From positions 1 to 20,304 of IMG/VR virus record IMGVR_UViG_3300025652_000720: a stretch of 20,304 nucleotides of DNA; one strand, given 5' to 3'. This stretch comes from a virus. This document shows positions 7,201 to 13,389 of this stretch, piece by piece; positions within the stretch are counted from its first letter, which is position 1; every line of letters begins with the position of its first letter. A program made the translations under genes and the position numbers. Under the pieces are notes generated by a model. The model was not told the origin of the DNA. It was given only the letters and a program-made list of their open reading frames with translations, and made no database searches.

Positions 7201-8767
7201 CTGCATTTTGAGCAGGAGACAGTTTTGTATTACCCAAAGCCTCAATGTCTTTTATAGTGCGTTGAGCATCCCTTCGCACATCTTCTATTGTTACTTCAGT
7301 ACCTCGGGCTTCGCTTACTTTAGCCGCTACCGCTGCGGCTACTTTATCGTCAGCTAATACTTTTTTAGCTTTAGCTAAGGCTTTTTTATCTCTTACAGGG
7401 TCAGCAAACAAGTTAGGTTGAGTTTCACCTTCAGCCGCTTTTACCGTTGATGTAGGTTTTATATTATTAGCTTCTTCGTACTCACGTTTTTGTTTTTGTA
7501 ACGGAGTTTCTGCAGCATCTATAGCAGCTTTGTTTTCTGCAGCAGCAGTAGCAGCAGTGGCAGCAGTAGCAGCAGTGGCATCTTTTGCAACACGGTCTTC
7601 AGGTGTAATGGACGTAGCAGCAGAAGGCGTAAATGTACCTTTCCGTAACCCAGCCATAAGTGCTTCGTATTCGGCCAGCTTTTCGGCGTCCGATACTACT
7701 GGCCCAAAAGCTAAGTCATCTACATTACTTGTAGGTTTAGCCTGAACAGGATCACCTAAATCTAGTTCCCCTTGCGGCTCTCCTGCAGGAGGTACGGCAT
7801 CAGGGTCTACATTTACTATAGGTTCGGGTCTTGGGCCGCGAATACCACCAGCAGCGCCACCTATTCCAGTACCAAGCAATGCACCGCCGACAAAAGCGTT
7901 CTTTAGCTGATCTATGCCCTCTTCATCAAACACTTGATCCATAGGCGCACCGGACTGTAGCCGTTCAGCAGCGGTTTGAAACGTCTCGGTAAGAGCTTCG
8001 GTTCCACCACCTTTAAACGCACCACTAAGAATACGTTGTGTAACCTTCTTACCAATAGCATTAGGGCTAATACCCATAGCTGCCATAGCTTTAAGGCCCA
8101 GACGTTCAGCTAAGGCTTGAGCAGCAGCGGTGCCAACTGCCGTAGTAAGACTTACGTTATCTTCACCTTTAACAGCTTCTTGCGCTTGTATATTCTTACC
8201 TGCAAACTCAGGGACTAATCCTGCAGTAAAACCTGCACCAAACCCTGATAATGTACCTGCACCGGGAATTACCGATCCTGCAATGCCGCCAGCTATACCG
8301 CCTTTTAAGCCACTTTCAAGGGACGAACCTGTACCACCTACTAATCCTCCTAGGTACTCAAGTCCGGTACTAAAGTCATTTACATCTTGATAACGACCCA
8401 CAGGACGTTGTGCTATAGATTGTAGAATGTTTTCTTGACCAAGCTCTTGTCGAGCTTCTTCTGCGTAGTCTGTACCGTAATCGGCTAATGCAGCAATTCC
8501 GGTTTTTTGACCGATAGTTTCTATTAAGTCGCCAATAGCTTGGGAACCACTACCACTGGCTCTACGGTAAGCACGACCAATAGCAGTGCCATCATCTGGT
8601 CCTTCTACATCTCCATACTTGCTTTCAAGATCGGCCTTAACAGCAGCTTCTTGGGTACGAATATATTCAGATATGCGCCCGTATTCTTCATCAGTAGGTA
8701 CGTCACCCGCAATAATTATAGGGTAACTTTTACCGCTATACGGACCCGAGACAGATATTTGACCCAT
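1226..8767 (-). CDS. Giant polyvalent-type phage protein with ADP-ribosyltransferase-like and zincin metallopeptidase domains, 2513 aa
   Basis: This is the largest gene in the window and the last of the - strand operon. The ATG at 8767 follows AAGGA eight bases upstream, which overlaps the stop of the preceding gene. Layout: Gly/Ala-rich hydrophobic stretches near residues 135-190 and 280-310; an Ala/Lys/Glu-rich low-complexity region (~390-690); Val-Glu-Pro repeats (~693-760); an ADP-ribosyltransferase-like domain (~794-976) with YYHAT (His798), GPAAYFS (Tyr823) and an ending of the form GFTGVITD...NVAVYD; a zincin domain with HEMVH at 1396-1400 and a likely third zinc ligand Glu1443 in DEFISEALTNP; then a long helical C-terminus with NLSQIPLTVYP, FMYKRYGVS and a hydrophobic segment near 2232-2265. 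Such mixtures match the 'polyvalent proteins' of phages and conjugative elements, thought to enter the host with the DNA. Ejection and host targets are inferred. The individual domain calls rest on motifs only. Confidence 0.8.
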   Translation of the reverse strand: MGQISVSGPYSGKSYPIIIAGDVPTDEEYGRISEYIRTQEAAVKADLESKYGDVEGPDDGTAIGRAYRRASGSGSQAIGDLIETIGQKTGIAALADYGTDYAEEARQELGQENILQSIAQRPVGRYQDVNDFSTGLEYLGGLVGGTGSSLESGLKGGIAGGIAGSVIPGAGTLSGFGAGFTAGLVPEFAGKNIQAQEAVKGEDNVSLTTAVGTAAAQALAERLGLKAMAAMGISPNAIGKKVTQRILSGAFKGGGTEALTETFQTAAERLQSGAPMDQVFDEEGIDQLKNAFVGGALLGTGIGGAAGGIRGPRPEPIVNVDPDAVPPAGEPQGELDLGDPVQAKPTSNVDDLAFGPVVSDAEKLAEYEALMAGLRKGTFTPSAATSITPEDRVAKDATAATAATAATAAAENKAAIDAAETPLQKQKREYEEANNIKPTSTVKAAEGETQPNLFADPVRDKKALAKAKKVLADDKVAAAVAAKVSEARGTEVTIEDVRRDAQRTIKDIEALGNTKLSPAQNADTTQKATWQKSAKVSTDEYGNNVDTFDSKNEAKRADPTVDPKEEAEAKAVLDKIKEQRLAANLAASKAQTETDQGRDVEGVETSTGTVEVEETNPVDPVTVDSTRLRTFKEYLVNKVGDIDAKGGALKAAEFMGSVAFPKDIATARTLGFDIPNDNATYADIIRAITPNAEPVVEPRTAGDKVKATPIVEPVVEPVIKPVVEPRTAGDKVEATPAVEPEAEPVVEPVVEPVVEPVVEPDTTVERIYKPNAEQQYMDSIVKPEDYTGQRDPNKKYYHATTKEFDALDPSMGLVTGDYGPAAYFSGDMRYPLALVGKDARIIETRLNTDNFLDLNDPRPVPVEKRTALMETLTALNVTSALTNSKQVPLMVDVNYTAARPNTVETAEEKTTSLDFSTPYNLLQTLGTVLWDLRSSGEKTNRQNLRDTLVGAGFTGVITDVGSVGQGGNVAVYDAGVMTDLNTEAETDFNTEAEAEAQTEAQENAALGQRIMDIIGEKYLGTNIGRIDSKKYLDILVDAAYTINPATNVGNLRRMDPTNVADKREIINLLEISPDKLKKVFSNRAKDKENFKVLEPELLAGAKAAKFYFKTALNAGLAIDTIAYDMVYGTSRVQTQEGMTPEQQYFYEGKNRGAAEKAEVWLEEFLDPYTYAYYTAMKVNFGNLKRSAKDEARRRTTTSQKTAEDKQASTFAPTSEKEKAEMDAINKVFGAIEAKQEIDKREDIQTELEAGLYGSSGVSLGQPKNSFASRQGPSKAGFIANKKAKAEADFFNKYTFTKPLPADSVVYLDDPMSPSAMGFLSAGKLKETLHAIAAGTLYPRLAKIANKLADMAGTTKIVFVPDLVDMDGAPSAGQFDPRTNTISINPKSGMNTHTVLHEMVHAAVSASLAKNSASTLALRNVFNDVKDVLDTEYGATNLDEFISEALTNPAFQEKLGQLVYKGDLHKGKTALQRLYNAITNFVRRMIGLQPKPLTSALSEIDYLIEGMLAPAPQFRDADSLALMTPAAANGFLNSAITNGPIFNNAGKTRYLAWIEDAAKNVSLGLFGGANKFLMQATPLHYLAEISRKYFGELGTKLNTTVNEANGAYGKQIDELKNTLLPIVQWGKNNKGLQDQFNRMVNEATRREVDPVLDRPAAVKKYGKDPEKMANWEQVRSDYEALVNASPAVVRIYATMRNLFRGLRNDIRNAVDERLTIAIPDGAVRARVMKSFYDKLTSKGTIEPYTPLEREGDLWIYYNGVDPVTGNLERYAESFTTPAARARAWSETQEAVRSGIRSNQKLMASMAELVRQKKHANIEEAIDAQIGVTEAASISEVNFNNAPPASFIAQLTKQIRDNSPSDTKEQRETTNKIINEIGELVLNTIPETSYMQSFRTRKGTLGNIEDAIRATTKRATLLGRQAVQMKYGNKFDAIKVELQAAYDKAGGEGNTTPAMRDMYDTLVSFADSGTGVNRSNFSKMLTNIGFNMTLGFNVSGALVNLSQIPLTVYPVYGAKYGYDKTSSAIGEAMRLIHNSGRKRMVEVYGDKVDAEGNPIKEMQEVTGTPADRSVSNYDYANETDPRKKRMQFAVGVGERLGLFKRTLAYDMLDIDGTNGGMEKFNAASGFMLHHGERINREVAFTAAYNLEADILDAQAAKDNRTVSDAEYEQAAEKAFYMVEMTNGGSASAASPQIMQGSIGSVVFMYKRYGVSMLSLLHKLAKEGMVGQSAEAKKLAAYQLAGIYGSAALMSGVRGVPFFGAAAMVYNLLKDDDEESMQSIVRRVTGEGYYSGAVNYVTGTNVATRIQLSDLLFRDTLIDRDQPAIWTAVEMLGGPAIGITLQMDRAADLFAAGEFARAAEAFAPSAARNVMKSVRFYKDGGAETLAGDIIAPVHPLHAVAQALGFIPAELARAYELNAEIKSMEKGTKSRRKRILDEIARARADGDNEAEQAAYDKIPAYNAEHPDWPINGKSIEKSMNSRAENTSKKFQGISIHPKLRDTYMDFADQFSGKATMF
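6489..6560 (-). repeat. 12-bp tandem repeats coding Val-Val-Glu-Pro units
   Basis: On the + strand GGCTCTACGACA occurs at 6489-6500, 6501-6512 and 6525-6536, with GGCTCTACAACA at 6513-6524. Two diverged units follow (6537-6548 and 6549-6560). On the coding strand they give a run of Val-Val-Glu-Pro/Ala-Glu-Pro units inside the giant gene. The period is a multiple of three, so copy-number change would keep the frame. A Pro/Glu repeat of this kind usually forms an extended, stiff linker. Confidence 0.9.
6561..6690 (-). repeat. 49-bp direct duplication with 81-bp period inside the giant gene
   Basis: Bases 6561-6609 and 6642-6690 are the same except at two positions; the inner 38 bases (6572-6609 and 6653-6690) are identical. 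Each copy encodes a VEPRTAGDKV.ATP unit on the - strand, separated by further Val-Glu-Pro units. The 81-base period is 27 codons, so it looks like an in-frame duplication that lengthened the linker just before the ADP-ribosyltransferase-like domain. Confidence 0.9.
7542..7577 (-). repeat. Two exact 18-bp tandem copies in an Ala-rich segment
   Basis: GCAGCAGTAGCAGCAGTG is present twice head to tail (7542-7559 and 7560-7577). It encodes an Ala-Thr-Ala-Ala run near residues 397-409 of the giant protein. The unit is six codons, so expansion or loss would be in frame. It lies in a low-complexity helical linker. Confidence 0.85.
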
Positions 8768-8778
8768 TTATCGTATCC

Positions 8779-11700
8779 TTACTTACTTAAATTTACAGCA
8801 GCAGGTGTATTTGCTTCCGCTAACGCAGTACCAAGTATAGAGCCTTGGTTATTATAAAGTGATGTATATTCTGCATTAAGTATTTTAAGTTGATCTTCTA
8901 ACTTACTTTTTTCTTGAGCTTGGGTAGAAGATAAATTACTGCCCCGATACCCGTCTAATGAGGCTTGCACTGCCTTAATTTGTTTTGCAGTTTCAGATAA
9001 TCTAGTTTTATTAGTAACCATGCCTACTGGAGACCTACCACTCCTTGATATACTTGCAGCTTCTAATCTTGTGCGGTTAGCGTCATCAGCTATTTGTTTA
9101 CGTGCCTCTAGTGCAGACAGCTTAGAAAGTACGTCCATTTCCTGCGCTTCAGCTTTCCGCTTGTTACCCAAGAATGTCTGGCTGGCACCAAGTCCTGCCT
9201 CACCTATAGCTGCAAGAGCGTTAGGATTACTACTAGCCATAAGTCGCATACCCATCTCAGCTAGACCTAACCACTTATCTTGATCTGCCGACTTCTCACG
9301 TTCTGCTAAAATATCCAACAGCTTCTGCTCGTAGGACGATGGAGAGTCACTAGCACGGTTAGCCATAGGATTGACGGTAGCTATGCCTGTAGGTTTGTTT
9401 TTTCCACTCCCCCCTGCATCTTGTTTTCTTTTTGCTTCGGCTAAGTTACTAGCTGTTCGCGTAGCGCCATATTCTTTATAGGCGTCACCAATTTTTGCAG
9501 GTGTAGGCAAAACTACGCCTGCGGCAGTTGCAGTTTCTTTAGCGTTATTAGTAAACAATCCTGTAGCTGCATCATACCCACTTTCTATAGCTTTTAATAC
9601 AGGTTCAGGTACTTTTGTGCCCGGATTTATAGTATCAAATATAAGCCCTGTAACAGGACCAACATTGGTAGTTACGAAATCACTAGCAGTTTCTGCTCCA
9701 CTTATAATAGAGTCTACTAACTCTGAACCAGCCGCTGTTGCATTTTTAACAATAGGCAGACTTTGAACACCGTCTGTCTCTAATGTTTCTGCTAGGTCAT
9801 CTACTTTCTTTGCAGCAGATGTTAACACGCCTTCACTCTTATCTCCAGAAGCAGCAATAAGAATGTCTCCAAGGGTTAAAGGTTTGTCTTTAACTATTTC
9901 TGGAGCAAAGGTATCAGGATTGTTTCTTGCAGCATCCATATAAGCATAGTTTCTATCCGCAACAACTTGTTCTGGGCCTTTACCTTTTATAAACTGATCG
10001 TAGAACTCAGTTGACGCGTCTACTATTCCGCCTTCACGAGTAGCATTGTTAACAACACTATCTTTAAGATTGGAAACGGCTGCAATTCCCTTATCTAAAA
10101 TAGACGGATCATTTTCAGCTTCTGTAGCAATAGCTGCTTTTGCATTTTCCATCTGCTGTTCTAATGTTAAAACTGTGCCTCCCGGCTGTCCCTTACTATT
10201 GACGCGACTAATATATTCCTCAAGGGCTGCAGGACTTAATTTTGTATCTTGTGTTGTAGTTTTAAGATTAGGTTCTGCAGTAGGTTTAGGGTCTTGCGCG
10301 CCATCTGCTGCCATTGACATATCGTAAGGTATTAACCCCTGAGACGCATTTCTAATCTCAGTATCAGTCATCTGCATAGGATCGGTTTTAGCAGCTACCG
10401 CAAGCTCTGTTCCGGGTTCATCAGCACGTAGCTGTGCAGGTATAGTTAAATCGTCACTACCTTTAGCTACACGTTTATCTCTATCTATATTAGCAAGAGT
10501 TGCTTGGCTTACACTTTTCTTAGCCGCTTCATCAGAAGTTGCGTTAAAGGGCATATCGCCAAACATAGCAGGGTCTGCACGAAGAGCGTTAGCTTGCCGT
10601 TCTCCTGCAATACTAGCTATCTGTCTAAACAACGCAGGTTCACTACTTCTATCAATCTCACCCAAGGCAGCTAAAGCATCACCCCTTGCATTTTTTCTTG
10701 CAATTTCTTCTTGGCTTTCCATACCCTGACGCTCAATAGCATCTCGCTGTCGCTGCATCTCTTCTCGTCTTAACGTGTCGCTAAGAGTTTTTTGATTACG
10801 AGCTGTTTGTGACGGAGACAATTCACCGCTATATGGATCGCCTTTAATAAGAGACTCTATATATCTTTGAGCGTCTACCATCCTTAGATCATCACCGGAC
10901 TCAGCGTACCTTTTACCAAGAGTACCTCCGGGTTGTCCCTTAGAGTTAGTAGCCTCTAGTGCTTTCATTAGCTCAAATCTAGCTCTTCCAGCTTCGTTCC
11001 TGTTGTCGGCTTGCTTACGTAATTCTTTTTCAGATAGAGTGCTGGTGTTAACAACAGGAGTTTCACCACGCACATCAGCATCGCCAGCAGCGGCGAGTGT
11101 AGCTAGACCTACAGGCGTGGACATAGAAGATACAGGAACTTGGCTAAACTCATCTTTAGGTAAACCCAAACGAGATGAGTCTGTATTGCTACCCTGACCT
11201 CCTGTGGGAGATGAGTACATAGCGCCGCCAGCGGGAGGTAAATTTGCAGACACACCATAGTTATCAGGTGGGACGTTATTTCTATCGCTTGTATCTATAA
11301 GAGAAAAAGACTCAGACTCTATAGTTTTAAGCTGTCTTTTTAGTCCACCAGACATAGGGAGATAAGGCACTTTTTTAGCAGCCTCAACTCCGCCTACATC
11401 GGCTACGCCTTTAACATCTTGTACGCTATTTCTAGGCATAGCTTCTAAAGTGTCTTGCGTCATACGCCGTGTTTCGCCCGGATAAATAGGGCTATCTTCT
11501 GCAAAAGTAACAATAACTTGGTTTACAGCGCCTCCCGGAGCCATCTTTAAAATACCACCACTAGCCATAGTAGCTACAGGTGCGACAGAAGCTATACCTG
11601 TGTTTTGATCTGTGTCAGTCTTGGGAGCTATATTCTGCCCCATATTACTAGCAGCGTCTTGAGGCATACCTGCTACGTTAACCTGTGGTGTTTCAAGTTG

Positions 11701-11889
11701 TTTTTCAAGAATAGTAGACTGACCTAACCCCTGTTGCCGTGTTTGCTCATCAAGCATTTCTTTGTTAGTGTTCATTTGCGAAACTACAGCCCATTGCGGT
11801 ATCGAAGGGTTAGGGTTCTGCAAAAGTCCCATAAGCTGCTGCTCTGATGCCGTTTTAAGCGTATCTTGTATTTTTAACAGGTTCTGCAT
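8779..11889 (-). CDS. Probable internal/structural virion protein, 1036 aa
   Basis: No enzymatic family is recognised. The start (ATG at 11889) lies two bases after the preceding stop, with only a G-run (GGGGG) upstream, so coupled translation is likely. The N-terminus is a helical segment with SEQQLMGLLQNPNPSIPQWA, a pattern seen at the beginning of large structural proteins of marine podoviruses. It is followed by a Gly motif MASGGILKMAPGG at 108-120, long polar Ala/Ser/Asp-rich stretches, helical Lys/Glu/Arg-rich regions (~380-450 and ~880-1000) and two copies of NSKGQPGGT (315-323 and 564-572). There is no membrane segment or cysteine-rich part. The size, low complexity and place directly before the giant polyvalent-type gene suggest an internal core or ejection protein. 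A scaffold or tail-associated role is also possible. Confidence 0.75.
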   Translation of the reverse strand: MQNLLKIQDTLKTASEQQLMGLLQNPNPSIPQWAVVSQMNTNKEMLDEQTRQQGLGQSTILEKQLETPQVNVAGMPQDAASNMGQNIAPKTDTDQNTGIASVAPVATMASGGILKMAPGGAVNQVIVTFAEDSPIYPGETRRMTQDTLEAMPRNSVQDVKGVADVGGVEAAKKVPYLPMSGGLKRQLKTIESESFSLIDTSDRNNVPPDNYGVSANLPPAGGAMYSSPTGGQGSNTDSSRLGLPKDEFSQVPVSSMSTPVGLATLAAAGDADVRGETPVVNTSTLSEKELRKQADNRNEAGRARFELMKALEATNSKGQPGGTLGKRYAESGDDLRMVDAQRYIESLIKGDPYSGELSPSQTARNQKTLSDTLRREEMQRQRDAIERQGMESQEEIARKNARGDALAALGEIDRSSEPALFRQIASIAGERQANALRADPAMFGDMPFNATSDEAAKKSVSQATLANIDRDKRVAKGSDDLTIPAQLRADEPGTELAVAAKTDPMQMTDTEIRNASQGLIPYDMSMAADGAQDPKPTAEPNLKTTTQDTKLSPAALEEYISRVNSKGQPGGTVLTLEQQMENAKAAIATEAENDPSILDKGIAAVSNLKDSVVNNATREGGIVDASTEFYDQFIKGKGPEQVVADRNYAYMDAARNNPDTFAPEIVKDKPLTLGDILIAASGDKSEGVLTSAAKKVDDLAETLETDGVQSLPIVKNATAAGSELVDSIISGAETASDFVTTNVGPVTGLIFDTINPGTKVPEPVLKAIESGYDAATGLFTNNAKETATAAGVVLPTPAKIGDAYKEYGATRTASNLAEAKRKQDAGGSGKNKPTGIATVNPMANRASDSPSSYEQKLLDILAEREKSADQDKWLGLAEMGMRLMASSNPNALAAIGEAGLGASQTFLGNKRKAEAQEMDVLSKLSALEARKQIADDANRTRLEAASISRSGRSPVGMVTNKTRLSETAKQIKAVQASLDGYRGSNLSSTQAQEKSKLEDQLKILNAEYTSLYNNQGSILGTALAEANTPAAVNLSK

Positions 11890-11891
11890 AA

Positions 11892-12950
11892 TTAACCCCC
11901 GTAGGCTTTATAGAGAGATAGTCCCGTAAGACCCGCACCCGCTAACTGTTGTAACGCTCCCGGCTGCTGCTGTGGAGTAGTAGATGTACCCTGATACGTA
12001 TTTGTACCTGTAGCAGCAATCGGCATACCTGATAGAATACCTGTCATGTTACCAATCTGCTGTGCAGTGTAACCTTCTTTTTCAAGGAAGTTTTGATAGT
12101 CAAGGTCAAGTTCCGCTTGGTCTCTACCTTCTTCAGCAGCACCAATTCCTTCTAGCAACTGCATATCTTGTATCTCGGTTTGCCGTTCTAGTTCGCCCAA
12201 GGCTACTGAATCTTTAGCAAGTCCCGAGCCTACGCCCAGTGCGGCAAGTCCTTGTTTGGCTGCAAACTGATCTGCACCTTCTGTGGCGGCTTCTACCCTA
12301 GCAAGTTCTGCAGCTCGGGACTTATCAACGCCCATATCGGCAGACCTAGAGGCGGTAAACTGATTGCTTGCGTCCTTATAAGCGTCTTGCAGCCCCTTGT
12401 CTTGCAACATACCCATGCGGTTCATCATAGAATCTTCAGCTAAAAAGTTACGCACTGCGCCGCGTGACCCACCAAATGCGCCTGCTTGTACTGCCTGTGA
12501 GTTTCTAAGCCCTTGAGTACGCTGATAGTCGCGCATTGCTTCCGACTTCTGTCGGTCCACAACATTTTGTGTGTAGGGATTCATATACTGCCCTACATTG
12601 TCACCCGTAAACTTAGCAGCATCGCTATAGTCGTACTCGCTAAACGTATTAGGGTTGTAATCACCCAAGTCTTCTGCGGTAGTCATACCATCAGTCATGT
12701 ACGTTTGTGCGGCTCCAAGCCCCGTTATACCGTCTCCAGTAGCGATATCACGCGTACCCGATATAGCATCAAGCGTATCTTGACTCTGATCTGCAAACCG
12801 ATCACCTGTATAAGGGTTATATTCCTTACCATACTCAGCTTCGGCTTTAGCTAGGTTGCGCTCAAAATAAGGTTTGGCCCATGCAGGTAGGTCTGCTTGT
12901 GAAGAACCTTGTTGAGTAGTTGTGTTATATACTGTTTTACTACCGCCCAT
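11892..12950 (-). CDS. Virion-type structural protein of a marine podovirus family, 352 aa
   Basis: A longer frame opens at 12995, but the Met at 12950 is the better start. It has GGAG seven bases upstream, reduces the overlap with the preceding gene to 11 bases, and gives an N-terminus (MGGSKTVYNTTTQQ then LPAWAKPYFERNLAKAE) like that of known phage relatives. The middle has NPYTQNVVDRQ and QAGAFGGSRGA, followed by a long helical region rich in Ala, Glu and Gln (~190-300) and a Gln/Thr/Gly-rich tail. There is no signal peptide or enzyme motif. The GAFGGSRGA segment and helical body recur in proteins of this genomic position in marine phages, where they are usually annotated only as hypothetical or internal virion proteins. 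Its neighbours support a capsid-interior or ejection role, which remains an inference. Confidence 0.75.
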   Translation of the reverse strand: MGGSKTVYNTTTQQGSSQADLPAWAKPYFERNLAKAEAEYGKEYNPYTGDRFADQSQDTLDAISGTRDIATGDGITGLGAAQTYMTDGMTTAEDLGDYNPNTFSEYDYSDAAKFTGDNVGQYMNPYTQNVVDRQKSEAMRDYQRTQGLRNSQAVQAGAFGGSRGAVRNFLAEDSMMNRMGMLQDKGLQDAYKDASNQFTASRSADMGVDKSRAAELARVEAATEGADQFAAKQGLAALGVGSGLAKDSVALGELERQTEIQDMQLLEGIGAAEEGRDQAELDLDYQNFLEKEGYTAQQIGNMTGILSGMPIAATGTNTYQGTSTTPQQQPGALQQLAGAGLTGLSLYKAYGG

Positions 12951-13389
12951 CGGAAAGCTCCATTTTGTAAGCAATGTATTCTGGCTTCCAGCCATATTTC
13001 TTTAGGCATCGTCCCCATGCCTTACGTCCGTAACCTTCTATATGGTCACAGTTATTATCTTCTGCACATTTACGTAGTGTAGACTGAGACAAAGCTAAGA
13101 CCTCTACCATGTTACCACCGCCAACCCAATCGACTGCTAACCCACGTTTGTTTGGGTACTGTATCACACGAGTTGTAAGTGCTGTTACGATAGCATCATC
13201 TTTAACAATAATCCACAGTGTATAAAAACCACGTTTTACATCTTCATATACACTTTGCGTAGTAAACTTATCGTTTGTAGTCCGCACCGCACGAGCCATA
13301 AACTCCTCAACTTGAGGCCACACCGTGTCTATGTATTGCGGTGGTACGGATGTTATAACTGGGGTACTTTCTACAACTACGTCCTTCAT
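12940..13389 (-). CDS. GNAT-acetyltransferase-like protein, 149 aa
   Basis: The gene overlaps its upstream neighbour by four bases (ATGA) and its downstream neighbour by 11, so it is embedded in the structural operon. The order of predicted elements resembles a small GNAT fold: a helix around TVWPQVEEFMARAV, a strand GFYTLWIIVKDDAIVTALTTRVI (residues 54-76), a strand GLAVDWVGGGN (83-93), a helix through LSQSTLRKCAEDNNC (100-114), then the ending IEGYGRKAW (117-125) and KKYGWKPEYIAYKMEL. In GNAT enzymes this last part forms the sixth and seventh strands. The canonical acetyl-CoA P-loop (Arg-x-x-Gly-x-Gly/Ala) is not clear; VGGGNM may take its place or activity may be lost. Comparable genes occur among the virion genes of many marine phages. 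Substrate unknown. Confidence 0.65.
   Translation of the reverse strand: MKDVVVESTPVITSVPPQYIDTVWPQVEEFMARAVRTTNDKFTTQSVYEDVKRGFYTLWIIVKDDAIVTALTTRVIQYPNKRGLAVDWVGGGNMVEVLALSQSTLRKCAEDNNCDHIEGYGRKAWGRCLKKYGWKPEYIAYKMELSDGR

Noticed and set aside
12951-12995. Longer N-terminus for the 352-residue protein (start at 12995)
   Set aside because: No ribosome site there and it would overlap the GNAT-like gene by 56 bases; the Met at 12950 has GGAG at good spacing.
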